In this document: positions 51,149 to 58,960 of the stretch, in pieces
How the letters are laid out: every line of letters begins with the position of its first letter
Position numbering within the stretch: the stretch's first letter is position 1
Source: Pseudoxanthomonas sp.
GTDB lineage: Bacteria > Pseudomonadota > Gammaproteobacteria > Xanthomonadales > Xanthomonadaceae
NCBI RefSeq assembly: GCF_027498035.1
Contig: NZ_CP114978.1
Location: 2,914,001-2,978,000 of the forward strand
Direction of reading: 5' to 3'
DNA: 64,000 nucleotides
Translations under genes and position numbers: made by a program
Notes under the pieces: model-generated
The model's database searches: none
The model's input: only the letters and a program-made list of their open reading frames with translations
What the model was told of the DNA's origin: nothing

Positions 51149-51487
51149 ATGAAACTTCGCATATGTCTTGTCGCCGCAATTGCAGTTCTACTGGCTAGCT
51201 GCACTACTGGCCGCTCCGATATCACGGAAAACGAGTGTGACATCTCTTGGATTGGAAGCAGTCAACTATCGCCTCAGAGAGCGTGTGACCTGCGAGCTCT
51301 CGCGAAGCGCTGTGCTGCGTCTGATCGTTGTCAGATCCAATGCGAAGCTAGGGGTGGCCCTCCAAACGTAGGCGGTGGGTGTGCTCATGTGTGCAGTAGT
51401 GACATACAGACTGATGGGGACATTGCAAAGAATGGAGGCACATTTTCCACCACAGAGTCCGTCGCTTGCTACAACCAGACACGGTAG
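51149..51487 (+). CDS. Cassette 30: Cys-rich lipoprotein, 112 aa
   Basis: Signal with lipobox LASC (RICLVAAIAVLLASC). The mature protein has eight or so Cys (CDISWIG, CDLRALAKRCAASDRCQIQC, GGCAHVCSS), suggesting periplasmic disulfides. No family recognised. Confidence 0.72.
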   Translation: MKLRICLVAAIAVLLASCTTGRSDITENECDISWIGSSQLSPQRACDLRALAKRCAASDRCQIQCEARGGPPNVGGGCAHVCSSDIQTDGDIAKNGGTFSTTESVACYNQTR

Positions 51488-51490
51488 GCG

Positions 51491-51550
51491 GCCTAACAAT
51501 TCATTCAAGCCGACGTTGCCTCGCGGCGCGTTTTAACTCAAGCGTTAGGA
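51491..51550 (+). repeat. attC 30
   Basis: Partly degenerate arms: CCGACGTTGCCTCGCGGCGCG loop region with mismatches; core GTTAGGA. Confidence 0.85.
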
Positions 51551-51570
51551 ATTCCTTCGACGATCCCGCC

Positions 51571-52077
51571 ATGCTGCATATCCGTCAGTTTCAAGAGTCC
51601 GACTCGATCACCGAACTTACGTCATTGCTTCATCGGGCATATGCTCGTCTCGGCAACATGGGGTTGAACTACACCGCAGTGAGTCAAACACCGGAAGTCA
51701 CCGCCAAGCGCATTCGCGGCGGGAACTGCTTCGTTGTCGCCACCGGCCCGAAGCTCGTCGGAACAATCGTTGCCCAACCAACATATGCAGAGAATGAGTG
51801 TGAATACTTCACCCGCCCCGGTGTAGCGGCGGTACACCAATTTGCAGTCGACCCGGAGCATCAGGGTTCAGGCATCGGCCGCATGCTCCTTCAACGCGCA
51901 GAGCAATGGGCCAAAGAGTCTGGCTTCGTTGAGCTCGCGATGGACACTGCCGAACAAGCCACACATCTCATTGAACTCTACGCCCGTCTTGGCTACCAGC
52001 ACGTCGGTTGGGTTCAGTGGCATGGCAAGGTGTATCGCAGCGTGGTTCTTAGCAAACGCCTCGCCACGAATGCCTAA
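51571..52077 (+). CDS. Cassette 31: GNAT-family N-acetyltransferase
   Basis: 168 aa. Motif A for acetyl-CoA is HQFAVDPEHQGSGIGRMLLQ (Q/R-x-x-G-x-G/A form), with motif B in GFVELAMDTAEQATHLIELY and ARLGYQHVGW. Substrate unknown; GNAT cassettes are common integron cargo. The ATG at 51571 follows a spacer of about 20 bp from the attC. Stop overlaps the attC. Confidence 0.88.
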   Translation: MLHIRQFQESDSITELTSLLHRAYARLGNMGLNYTAVSQTPEVTAKRIRGGNCFVVATGPKLVGTIVAQPTYAENECEYFTRPGVAAVHQFAVDPEHQGSGIGRMLLQRAEQWAKESGFVELAMDTAEQATHLIELYARLGYQHVGWVQWHGKVYRSVVLSKRLATNA

Positions 52078-52143
52078 CCCTTCCTTCAAGCGGACAGTCA
52101 ACGGGCTGCGCCCGTCGTTTGCCACTTAAGTCAAACGCTAGGC
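52072..52143 (+). repeat. attC 31 (divergent)
   Basis: 72 bp; left arm CCCTTCCTTCAAGCGGAC, loop AACGGGCTGCGCCCGTC, R' core GCTAGGC rather than GTTAGGC. Confidence 0.82.
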
Positions 52144-52150
52144 GCGATAA

Positions 52151-52426
52151 ATGAGCCGAGCTGATACTCGTAGAAAAGCGAGGTCTGATCGATTACTTGC
52201 GAAGCGCAAGGAGTCTGCTTCCGCGCGAGCCGAGGTGAGTAGCCGCAAGCAACAGCAGTATGATGCGTTTTTGGATGAGCACGGCCATCGCTTCAGGACA
52301 AGAGATAAGCTCCTCTTACGACCTAAGTTCATCGCCGGTCTACTTTGGTGGCCCATCAAGATTTGGTCGCCGGACGAGTCTCTACATCAACAGCGGCGTC
52401 GCGGCCGTCATGGCAATCGCGCCTAA
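52151..52426 (+). CDS. Cassette 32: 91-aa basic protein
   Basis: Arg/Lys-rich helix (ADTRRKARSDRLLAKRKESAS, RAEVSSRKQQQYDAFLDEHG) then a hydrophobic RPKFIAGLLWWPIKIW and a basic tail. May bind nucleic acid or membrane; not recognised. ATG 7 bp after the attC. Confidence 0.6.
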   Translation: MSRADTRRKARSDRLLAKRKESASARAEVSSRKQQQYDAFLDEHGHRFRTRDKLLLRPKFIAGLLWWPIKIWSPDESLHQQRRRGRHGNRA

Positions 52427-52480
52427 CAACTCATTCAAGCCGAGCCCGCTCCGTGGATCGGCGTGCTCCGAGCGCTAGCC
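52421..52480 (+). repeat. attC 32 (degenerating)
   Basis: GCCTAACAACTCATTCAAG left arm kept; right arm GCGTGCTCCGAGCGCTAGCC has lost the GTTAG core (GCTAGCC). Confidence 0.75.
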
Positions 52481-52482
52481 GC

Positions 52483-52776
52483 ATGAAACGGTCCACCGCA
52501 TCCAATGTTGCAATCGCTCTGGCCGTGTTTTCCTGGCCACTCGTGTGCTATGGGGCAATGTCGCAGCTTGGCGACTACGCGCCATCAACGCCGAACGAGG
52601 TCATCGTGGCCAGTCGGCACCGGTCGTTCTCCATCCTGGTCGTTGGCTTGTTGTGCTGGGTATCTTCCATCTGGCTCTCCGGCTATGGCTTTTCCGGTGC
52701 CAAGGTTCGCTCGTCCATTGCGTTTGCCGGCTGCTTGTCGCTGCCGTTGGTTGCTATCGTCGGTCTGTGGAGCTGA
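52483..52776 (+). CDS. Cassette 33: 97-aa three-helix membrane protein
   Basis: MKRSTASNVAIALAVFSWPL start with helices at about 8-26, 49-68 and 78-95, and a polar loop YAPSTPNEVIVASRHR. Unknown function. It starts 3 bp behind the degenerate attC 32. Confidence 0.65.
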   Translation: MKRSTASNVAIALAVFSWPLVCYGAMSQLGDYAPSTPNEVIVASRHRSFSILVVGLLCWVSSIWLSGYGFSGAKVRSSIAFAGCLSLPLVAIVGLWS

Positions 52777-52789
52777 CAATGTGGCCAAA

Positions 52790-52846
52790 GATGGGCTGAA
52801 GCCGAATGGCCGGTCATGACCAGCAGAAGCGGGGGTTATCCGGTCT
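52790..52846 (+). repeat. Repeated cassette-border element, copy 1
   Basis: Pattern GATGGGCTGAA, TGGCCGGTCATGACCAGCA, GGGGGTT, CGGTCTTT just before an attC remnant; resembles 56242-56293, which precedes another remnant. Confidence 0.45.
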
Positions 52847-52850
52847 TTTT

Positions 52851-52902
52851 CTGACAGCCGTTCAAGCCGGAATGGCTTCGCTCTTCCGAGAGGACGTTGT
52901 GG
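52851..52902 (+). repeat. Decayed attC 33
   Basis: GCCGTTCAAGCCGGAATGGCTTCG... keeps the TTCAAGCCG arm and loop; terminal cores are lost (GTTGTGG). Confidence 0.55.
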
Positions 52903-52978
52903 ATCAGCTCGGCGGCTCGGATCGCGCTGTTGTGGGCCGCCAGCACAGCTGACTGGGTTGAGTTGAGGATTGGGTTCG

Positions 52979-53407
52979 ATGATGAAGCGATTGCTGCCGC
53001 TGATGGTCATGCTGGGGGTTTCGGGCGGCGTCAGAGCGGCCAGCGTCTGCGAGCGCCTGCCCGTGGATCCGGAGTTCCCCGCCGGCTTGAGCGGTAGTTA
53101 CGAGATCGTGGGGAAGGATCCGGCAAAGGGGACTGTTTACACCGGCACTCTCACCCTCGACTACGGTAAAGACAGCTATGTGCTTAGCCGGGGTACTGAC
53201 GGTCAGACGCTTCACGGCGTTGCCTGGATTCAGCGTTGTGGCGTGGACAAGATCAGGACCCTGCTCGTCCGATATGACACGCAGCCAGCAATAGAGATGG
53301 CCTGCGCGCTGCAAACAGATGGTGACAACTATTATCGGGCAACATGCAGGACGCGACAGGGCGGGGACCAATCGGGTGGGCTGGAGGCTTGGTTTCAGAA
53401 GCCATAA
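52979..53407 (+). CDS. Secreted unknown protein, 142 aa
   Basis: ATG pair at 52979/52982. Signal peptide MMKRLLPLMVMLGVSGGVRA then mature SVCERLPVDPEFPAG. Beta-rich: GSYEIVGKDPAKGTVYTGTL, YVLSRGTDGQTLHGVAWI, KIRTLLVRYD, with paired Cys (CGVDK, CALQ, CRTR). Likely periplasmic; no family recognised. It is flanked by attC remnants. Confidence 0.72.
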   Translation: MMKRLLPLMVMLGVSGGVRAASVCERLPVDPEFPAGLSGSYEIVGKDPAKGTVYTGTLTLDYGKDSYVLSRGTDGQTLHGVAWIQRCGVDKIRTLLVRYDTQPAIEMACALQTDGDNYYRATCRTRQGGDQSGGLEAWFQKP

Positions 53408-53417
53408 GTGCGCGCAT

Positions 53418-53490
53418 TGACGAACCATTCGAGAAGAAGCCGCTCTGCGGCTCGATTTAAATCAAACAGCTGGACTGTTTTCAGGCGCGA
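53418..53490 (+). repeat. Decayed attC 34
   Basis: AACCATTCGAGAAGAAGCCG, loop CCGCTCTGCGG, then CTCGATTTAAATCAA: the palindrome survives, the GTTAG core does not. Confidence 0.55.
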
Positions 53491-53499
53491 CGCGGCCCG

Positions 53500-54165
53500 A
53501 TGATTTCAAAATTTCCTCGTTGGGTGTGGGCCGGAACATGGGTGCTTGCCTTCATCGCGGGCATCGTCAATGTCGTGGGTCTGCTCGGCTTCGAGCATCA
53601 GGGCATTACCCATCTCACGGGTAATTCGTCTTTGCTGGCTGAATCGCTGGCCACGTTGAATATTCCGGGGATGCTCCACTTCTCGGCGCTCATTGGTTCT
53701 TTTGTCGCTGGCGCGGTCATCAGCGGAATCCTCATCCGGGACAGCGCACTTCAGCTCGGCCGCAGGTATGGTGTCGCGCTGTTTCTGGTGTCGTTGCTGC
53801 TCTTTACCGCTGTTCCACTGCTTCAGCATGGAAGCGCGTATGGCATGTATGCCGCCGCGTGTGCGGTTGGCCTGCAGAATGCCATGGTGAGTACGTATAG
53901 CGGGGCTGTCGTTCGCACGACACACGTGTCCGGCATGTTCACGGATCTCGGCATCTTCCTTGGCCATGCATTGTGCGGCCTACCTGTTGATACGCGGCGC
54001 TTGCAGCTCTGTTTACTGGTCATCTCAGGGTTCGTCTGCGGGGGAATCGCGGGAACTTTTGCGTTCCGAGCGTTCGCCTATTCCGCGCTCCTGTTCCCGG
54101 CGGTCCTCACTGCGGCAACTTCCATTGCTTATGGGATCTATCGGACTCGCAAGGTGCGCGGGTAG
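53500..54165 (+). CDS. DUF1275 / YoaK-family membrane protein
   Basis: 221 aa, six hydrophobic helices. Family pattern: LAFIAGIVNVVGLLGFEHQG, THLTGNSSLLAESLA, GSFVAGAVISG, GLQNAMVSTYSGAVVRTTHV (conserved NAxxxxxxxxxxRTTHxxG), GIFLGHAL. Unknown transport function. Much larger than the attI-proximal cassettes and bordered by decayed attC sites, suggesting an old, fixed cassette. Confidence 0.85.
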   Translation: MISKFPRWVWAGTWVLAFIAGIVNVVGLLGFEHQGITHLTGNSSLLAESLATLNIPGMLHFSALIGSFVAGAVISGILIRDSALQLGRRYGVALFLVSLLLFTAVPLLQHGSAYGMYAAACAVGLQNAMVSTYSGAVVRTTHVSGMFTDLGIFLGHALCGLPVDTRRLQLCLLVISGFVCGGIAGTFAFRAFAYSALLFPAVLTAATSIAYGIYRTRKVRG

Positions 54166-54182
54166 TCCGTTGGTAATCAGCG

Positions 54183-54285
54183 GTCCAACAGTTCGTTCAA
54201 GTCGCCCGGCGTTTCGCGGTCGGGCCTATGCGTGTTCCACATCTCCGCGCTGCTACGTGCAGTCGGCTTCACCCAGGCGGTAAGC
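54183..54285 (+). repeat. Decayed attC 35 (long)
   Basis: GTCCAACAGTTCGTTCAAG left arm, inner GCCCGGCGTTTCGCGGTCGGGC stem with mismatch, and right arm TCGGCTTCACCCAGGCGGTAAGC. Confidence 0.55.
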
Positions 54286-54290
54286 GTCGA

Positions 54291-54833
54291 ATGTTCAATC
54301 CTCCAGACTCCATCGTGGGGGCAAGCGTCCGCCTCAGGCGCTCAACGCCGGCCGATTCCGAAGCGATGTTCCGGGCAGCTTCGGACCCCGATGTCATGCG
54401 CTTCATGGAATGGCCAGCGCACGAATCGGTTGCCGACGCCGAGGCCTATATGGGTGGCTGCACCGCGCGTTGGGCTGCCGGCGTGGAGTATCACTGGGTC
54501 ATTGAACGCAGTGCCGGTGGCCCGCTACTCGGCTGCATCGCCTGTCGCGTGAAGGGGCACGCCGTCGATTTCGGGTACTTCCTTGCCAGGTCGGCCTGGG
54601 GGCAAGGCATCGCCACGGAAGCCTCTTCGCTTCTTGTCGCCTGGCTCCAAAGCCAACCGGCCATCCTCCGCATCTGGGCCACTGTCGATGCAGAGAACGC
54701 CAGATCGGCAAGCGTCCTTGTGCGGCTGGGGATGCAACGCGAAGGCCTGCTCCGCATGGCGACATATCGGCCTAATATTGGTGGCCTTCCCCGAGACACT
54801 GTCGTCTATGCCCTCTGCAAATCCGACGCCTGA
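54291..54833 (+). CDS. RimJ/RimL-type GNAT acetyltransferase
   Basis: 180 aa. VRLRRSTPADSEAMFRAASD start of the GNAT domain, FGYFLARSAWGQGIATEASS (acetyl-CoA motif A) and NARSASVLVRLGMQREG (typical RimJ/L signature). ATG 5 bp after the attC remnant. Could acetylate a ribosomal protein, small molecule or drug; not assignable. Confidence 0.88.
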   Translation: MFNPPDSIVGASVRLRRSTPADSEAMFRAASDPDVMRFMEWPAHESVADAEAYMGGCTARWAAGVEYHWVIERSAGGPLLGCIACRVKGHAVDFGYFLARSAWGQGIATEASSLLVAWLQSQPAILRIWATVDAENARSASVLVRLGMQREGLLRMATYRPNIGGLPRDTVVYALCKSDA

Positions 54834-54922
54834 CCCCTTCATCGGAGGGGCCTCCTGCGCCTACGCGGAAAGTGCCCTCAATTCGAACATCAGGCATCAC
54901 ACCACGTATCCGGGAGCAGTTG

Positions 54923-55381
54923 ATGGATGACCTGATCCTCATCATGGTCTGCGTGGCACCACTGGCCATTCGTTGGGCGACGGCGGCGGGGCGGGACTTT
55001 GATGCTGCACGCTATGCCGCGTTCGGGCTTGGGGTGGCCTTTTTGTATTTCTCACTCGGTCACTTCGTTGTAACCGACCAGCTCGTTCAAATGCTGCCTG
55101 GGTGGGTTCCGCAAAGACGGCTGGTTATTTACACCACCGGTCTTCTGGAAGCGTTGACGGCGGTTTCGCTATTTACCAAGCAGTGGCGACGTATCGGCGG
55201 CATCGCCGCGGCCGTGATGCTTGTGCTGTTCCTGCCCGCAAACATTTATGCGGCGGTTCACCATGTCGGCGTAGGCGAGCATCAGTCCGGTCCAGGCTAT
55301 CTGTGGATTCGCATACCCATGCAAGTGTTCTTTGTTGCATGGGCGCTCTGGCCCGTATGGCGGCGTCGCAGTGACGCCTGA
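54923..55381 (+). CDS. DoxX-like membrane protein
   Basis: 152 aa, four helices: residues 3-20, 35-55 (FGLGVAFLYFSLGHFVVTD), 75-90 and 98-120. Pattern RLVIYTTGLLEALTAVSLFT and RIGGIAAAVMLVLFLPANIYAAVHH matches the DoxX-like / YphA-type membrane proteins. Role unknown. ATG at 54923 follows GGAGCAG. Confidence 0.78.
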   Translation: MDDLILIMVCVAPLAIRWATAAGRDFDAARYAAFGLGVAFLYFSLGHFVVTDQLVQMLPGWVPQRRLVIYTTGLLEALTAVSLFTKQWRRIGGIAAAVMLVLFLPANIYAAVHHVGVGEHQSGPGYLWIRIPMQVFFVAWALWPVWRRRSDA

Positions 55382-55436
55382 CAGTGCATTCAAGCCGAGC
55401 CCGCTTCGTGCGTCTGCATGAATCAGGTATCGGGCG
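55378..55436 (+). repeat. Decayed attC 36
   Basis: GTGCATTCAAGCCGAGCCCG left arm preserved, loop CCCGCTTCGTGCG and right arm drifting (TGCATGAATCAGGTATCGGG). Confidence 0.55.
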
Positions 55437-55452
55437 CCATGAAGAGGCCGTA

Positions 55453-55932
55453 ATGAACATCTTTCCGTTCGAAGTACAGCACGCCAGTGGCGTCGTCGAT
55501 CTCATCCTGCCGATACAGCAGATCGAATTCGAGGTCCCCGTCTCGTTGGAGGCACAGCCGGACCTGCAGGAGATCCCCCGCTTCTATCAGCATGGCAACG
55601 GTAACTTCTGGGTCGCCGTGCACGCTCAGGAAGTCGTTGGCACGGTGGCGCTGCTGGACATCGGAAACAACCAGGTTGCGCTGCGAAAGATGTTCGTCGG
55701 TGCCGGGTATCGAGGCCCCCGGCATGGCACGGCCAGCCGTCTGCTTGGAACCGTTGTTGCCTGGTGCCAGGCCCGTGGGGTCCAGGAGATCTATCTCGGT
55801 ACGACCGCCAAGTTCCTTGCGGCACACCGGTTCTACGAGAAGAACGGCTTTCACGAGATTGCCCGTACCGCACTGCCGGCTAGCTTTCCCGTCATGCTGG
55901 TCGACACGAAGTTCTATCGCCGGGTGCTCTAG
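55453..55932 (+). CDS. GNAT N-acetyltransferase
   Basis: 159 aa. Acetyl-CoA motif region LRKMFVGAGYRGPRHGTASR (R-G-x-x-x-G variant), then EIYLGTTAKFLAAHRFYEKN and GFHEIARTALP, as in GNAT proteins that act on small molecules. The start ATG follows GAGGCCGTA. Third acetyltransferase in the array. Confidence 0.85.
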   Translation: MNIFPFEVQHASGVVDLILPIQQIEFEVPVSLEAQPDLQEIPRFYQHGNGNFWVAVHAQEVVGTVALLDIGNNQVALRKMFVGAGYRGPRHGTASRLLGTVVAWCQARGVQEIYLGTTAKFLAAHRFYEKNGFHEIARTALPASFPVMLVDTKFYRRVL

Positions 55933-56066
55933 GAGCATGGCGCCGCGCCCTTCCTTCGAGCCAACCGGTTTTCGGCCAGCTACTCACGTTGTAGGACAGG
56001 CCACTTCGAGGAGGCGCATGCCATCGGTGAAATCGCTGCGGACGCACTTGGTGGAGTGTCGGGCGC

Positions 56067-56240
56067 CTGTTCTTCGAATTCATCTTCGAGCTGGTTATTC
56101 AAGGCATCGGGCAGGCGTTGATTCGAGTCGTCAGGCCATATCCGGAGCCAGGTGACACCGCCTGCACTCTCGTTGGCATACTCTTCTGGACTGCAGTCGG
56201 CGCCGGTGGCTACGTCATCTACCGCGTGGCAGCGGCCTAG
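56067..56240 (+). CDS. Possible small membrane protein, non-ATG start
   Basis: A frame beginning at CTG (56067) or slightly earlier encodes 57 aa: LFFEFIFELVIQGIGQALIR, then GDTACTLVGILFWTAVGAGG and YVIYRVAAA, i.e. an amphipathic helix and a membrane helix. The FFEFIFELVIQGIG opening resembles small proteins common in proteobacteria. No ATG in frame after the stop at 56028, so a frameshift or CTG start must be assumed. Confidence 0.4.
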   Translation: MFFEFIFELVIQGIGQALIRVVRPYPEPGDTACTLVGILFWTAVGAGGYVIYRVAAA

Positions 56241-56241
56241 G

Positions 56242-56293
56242 GATGGTCTGAACAATTGCCGTCATGATCAGCAAATGCCGGGGTGTTCAGACC
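56242..56293 (+). repeat. Repeated cassette-border element, copy 2
   Basis: Contains a perfect inverted repeat GGTCTGAACA / TGTTCAGACC and GCCGTCATGATCAGCA, resembling 52790-52846. Confidence 0.45.
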
Positions 56294-56299
56294 TTCCTT

Positions 56300-56355
56300 G
56301 GCAATGCATTCAAGGGAAAGCCGTTTCGCGGCTCGGCTTGACCCAGATACACAGC
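56300..56355 (+). repeat. Decayed attC 37
   Basis: AATGCATTCAAGGGAAAGCCG, TTTCGCGGCTCGGCTTGACC: central stem retained, cores lost. Confidence 0.5.
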
Positions 56356-56384
56356 CGCATTGGAAATGAACCGGAGGTCTTATC

Positions 56385-56729
56385 ATGATGCTCGACTGGC
56401 AGTCATATCGTGGGCAACTTGCGCAGCGGATCGGGGAAATCGGCCATCTGAGCCCAGACACGATCCGCGGCTATCGTGGCCTTAGCCAGGCTGGTGAAAA
56501 AGCCAATCTGCTCGGCGCGAAGACCCGCGAACTGATCGCGCTCGCCGTTGGTGTCACAAGGCAATGCGATGGATGTATTGCGGTCCATACCGCCGCGGCG
56601 ATCAAGGCGGGTGCAACACAGGAAGAGATTGCAGAGGCGCTCGGCGTTGCCATCGCCGTCAATGCCGGTGCTGCCCTGGTTTATTCGTCGCGGGTCATGG
56701 ATGCCTTGGCCACCACGGATGCGGCTTAG
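56385..56729 (+). CDS. Carboxymuconolactone decarboxylase / AhpD-like protein
   Basis: 114 aa. The CxxC redox pair with His, QCDGCIAVHTAAAIKAG, and the helical EIAEALGVAIAVNAGAALVY match the AhpD/CMD fold; alkylhydroperoxidase-like thiol function is likely. GGAGGT ribosome site before the ATG. Confidence 0.88.
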   Translation: MMLDWQSYRGQLAQRIGEIGHLSPDTIRGYRGLSQAGEKANLLGAKTRELIALAVGVTRQCDGCIAVHTAAAIKAGATQEEIAEALGVAIAVNAGAALVYSSRVMDALATTDAA

Positions 56730-56736
56730 GCATCTG

Positions 56737-56842
56737 TTCTAACGGGGCCGGCTTCGCGGTTCGACCCGGACGGGCCGCGATCTTCGATGATTTCGTCAAC
56801 CCGATCCATTCGCAGCGGGTCAGTTCAACTCAGGCGTCAGCT
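56737..56842 (+). repeat. Decayed attC 38 (last recognisable site)
   Basis: TTCTAACGGGGCCGGCTTCG left side and CGGGTCAGTTCAACTCAGGCGTCAGC right side, 106 bp apart; core GTCAGCT. Confidence 0.45.
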
Positions 56843-56845
56843 GTC

Positions 56846-57307
56846 GTGAACACATTATTCAACTGTTTGACGGTTGTGCTTCTGACCCTTTCCGGAGTCG
56901 CGGGTTGTTCCAAAGAGAGGCAACCTGTGCCGAATCAAACGCCGGGATCGGGCGTTGGTGACCAGAAGACGGAAAGCGAAGGGCCCAGCAAGGACATTTT
57001 CAGAATTTACGACGAATTCGTCGCTGCGCAGACCGTTGCTGGTGAATGTGAAGTTCATGAGCCGGGACTTGAAGAACAGCACAGGAAAAATTTCCTCTCC
57101 GTAAGTCGCGCGGTGAGAAGGGAGTTAACCGGAAAGCATGGGAAGCCTGAAAGTACGCTCGACGAATTTCTCCGTGGGCATGATGCGGTGGTTCGTACCA
57201 GAACTTTGGAGATGCTCAGATCCCACCCGTGCGACAGTGCGGACGCGCGGGTCGTCATCGAGCGTTACAGGGCGCAATCCCAGTGGAAAGTGCCTGCTGG
57301 CCGGTGA
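56846..57307 (+). CDS. Putative lipoprotein, 153 aa
   Basis: GTG start. Signal peptide with lipobox-like GVAGC (LTVVLLTLSGVAGCSKERQP), then a Pro/Gly linker and helical mature part (KDIFRIYDEFVAAQTVAGEC, NFLSVSRAVRRELTGKHGK, LEMLRSHPCDSADARVVIER). AT-richer than the following chromosome gene. Unknown function. Last gene attributable to the array. Confidence 0.68.
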   Translation: MNTLFNCLTVVLLTLSGVAGCSKERQPVPNQTPGSGVGDQKTESEGPSKDIFRIYDEFVAAQTVAGECEVHEPGLEEQHRKNFLSVSRAVRRELTGKHGKPESTLDEFLRGHDAVVRTRTLEMLRSHPCDSADARVVIERYRAQSQWKVPAGR

Positions 57308-57443
57308 CAGTTCGTCGCGGCGGGTACCGTTTCATCGCTGATCCGCACCGTACGAGTTCCGGCCCGGGACTCGCCACCGATTGCACCGGACGCCGCGCTC
57401 CTGCACAGTGCGCGGCCCCTTTCGCGCAGTGGCGTTTTCCCTC

Positions 57444-58808
57444 ATGAAGCTCGGCATCGATTTCGGCACCAGCAACTCGGCCGCGGCAGCGGTGGTGGAC
57501 GGGGCGATCGTGCCGGTGCAGTTCGGGGCGGACGCGCAGTTCAAGACCTCGGTGTACTTCCCCGAAGTCATGCGCGAGCCGGAGGATTTCACGCTGACCT
57601 CGGCGCAGGAATACCAGCTGGACCAGCTGATCGATGCCGGCCGCCGCGATGCACAGCTGTCCGGCCACGCCCGCACCGAAGAGGCGCTGCGTGCTGCGGC
57701 GCTGCGCGTGGTGCGCCGGGAGTGGATGGAGGCGCAGATGCGCGAGCCGCGCAGTTCGGCGGCGCTGCTGCAGAACGCGGTCTACGGCGAGGACGCACTG
57801 GATGCGTATTTCGCCGAGGGCGAGGGCAACCTGGTGCAGAGCCCCAAGTCGATGCTGGGTTACGACCTGCACCCGCGCGCCAAGCAGACCATCACCGGCA
57901 TCGCCACCCACATCCTGGAACACATCCGCCTGACCGCGCAGCGCCAGCTGGGCCAGCCGGTGCGCGCGGCCACGCTGGGCCGGCCGGTGCAGTTCCGCAG
58001 CTCGATGGGCGATGCCGGCAACGTGCAGGCGCTGGACATCCTGCACGCCGCGGCGCTGGCGGCGGGCTTCGATGCGGTGGATTTCCTGGAAGAGCCGTCC
58101 GCGGCCGCCATGCGCCACCACGCCGCCAGCGACGCGCGGCATGAGGTGGTGGTGGTGGACATCGGCGGCGGTACCACCGACGTGGCCCATGCCGATGTCG
58201 GCGGGGACGAAGCGCCCCGCGTGCGCAGGGCCTGGGGTATCGCGCGCGGCGGCACGGACATCGACCTGGCGCTGAGCCTGGCCGGCTTCATGCCACTGTT
58301 CGGCCGCGGCCAGACCCGCGTGCCCAATCACCACTACACCGATGCGGCGACCGTGCACGACCTGGCCCGCCAGCGCGACTTCGCCCGCGTGCGCTTTGGC
58401 GACAAGGTGCCGCAGCCATTCCGCAACCGCCTGCACGCGCTGCAGGAAACCAGCAACACCGCGCGCCTGTCGCGCAATGTCGAACGCAGCAAGATCGCGC
58501 TGAGCGCGACGGCCACGCATGTCGCCGATCTGGGCTACATCGAGCCGGGCCTACGCGCGGAGCTGCAGGCGGAAGGCCTGGCCACGGCTGCGGGCGGTTT
58601 CCTGGGTGAAATGACCGTGCTGCTGGACCAGGTGGCGGCCGATATCGGCCACGATCCGGAAGCGGTGTTCCTGACCGGTGGCATGTCGCGCGCGCCGTAT
58701 GTGCGCGAGGCGGTGGCGGCAGCCTTCCCGCGTTCGCGCATGGTCCATGGCGACCCGTCCTTCGGTGTCGTGCAGGGCCTGGCGCTGGCGGCTGCACGCG
58801 GCAACTGA
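57444..58808 (+). CDS. Hsp70-family protein, YegD-like
   Basis: 454 aa ATPase-domain-only relative of DnaK. Phosphate 1 motif LGIDFGTSNSAAAAV, phosphate 2 VVVDIGGGTTDVA, adenosine motif FLTGGMSRAPYVREAV; EEPSAAAMRHH precedes the second phosphate loop. No substrate-binding domain. Conserved chaperone-like protein of uncertain role. ATG at 57444 with the family's MKLGIDFG start. First clearly chromosomal gene after the integron. Confidence 0.93.
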   Translation: MKLGIDFGTSNSAAAAVVDGAIVPVQFGADAQFKTSVYFPEVMREPEDFTLTSAQEYQLDQLIDAGRRDAQLSGHARTEEALRAAALRVVRREWMEAQMREPRSSAALLQNAVYGEDALDAYFAEGEGNLVQSPKSMLGYDLHPRAKQTITGIATHILEHIRLTAQRQLGQPVRAATLGRPVQFRSSMGDAGNVQALDILHAAALAAGFDAVDFLEEPSAAAMRHHAASDARHEVVVVDIGGGTTDVAHADVGGDEAPRVRRAWGIARGGTDIDLALSLAGFMPLFGRGQTRVPNHHYTDAATVHDLARQRDFARVRFGDKVPQPFRNRLHALQETSNTARLSRNVERSKIALSATATHVADLGYIEPGLRAELQAEGLATAAGGFLGEMTVLLDQVAADIGHDPEAVFLTGGMSRAPYVREAVAAAFPRSRMVHGDPSFGVVQGLALAAARGN

Positions 58809-58929
58809 GGCCACTGCGCCGCGTTGCCGGCGCGCATCGATAACGGTGCTGTCGTCGGGAAGACCCAGCGCGAGGCACCTGTCGCGCGGAGCCTGCTGCG
58901 CTGCGCTCCGGTCGGTAGGGAAAGCCCCA

Positions 58930-58945
58930 GCCGAGCAAGCTCGGC
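58930..58945. repeat. REP-like palindrome between convergent genes
   Basis: GCCGAGCAAGCTCGGC hairpin in an AGCCCCAGCC...GCTACA context, typical xanthomonad intergenic repeat; may also terminate both neighbours. Confidence 0.45.
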
Positions 58946-58960
58946 GCTACAAGTCGGTGC

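Larger units (their letters stand above)
39667..57307 (+). mobile_element. Chromosomal integron cassette array
   Basis: Over 30 gene cassettes, all in plus orientation, downstream of intI/attI. Thirty-two attC sites from 39.9 to 52.5 kb are regular (mostly 57-60 bp, four longer), with a TAACAATTCATTCAAGCCGA left arm and mirror right arm, ending GTTAG. Six or more decayed sites lie between larger genes to 56.84 kb. Base composition is visibly lower in GC than the flanks, and codon use differs cassette by cassette, consistent with independent origins. Confidence 0.95.

Noticed and set aside
39900..52500. Regular repeats mistaken for a CRISPR array
   Set aside because: The repeats are imperfect palindromes bounded by RYYYAAC/GTTRRRY cores, spacers are 170-800 bp and contain genes, and an integron integrase is present.
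54834..54922. Possible attC remnant between the RimJ-like and DoxX-like genes
   Set aside because: Only a GGAGGGGCCTCC palindrome and a few arm-like bases; too weak to list.
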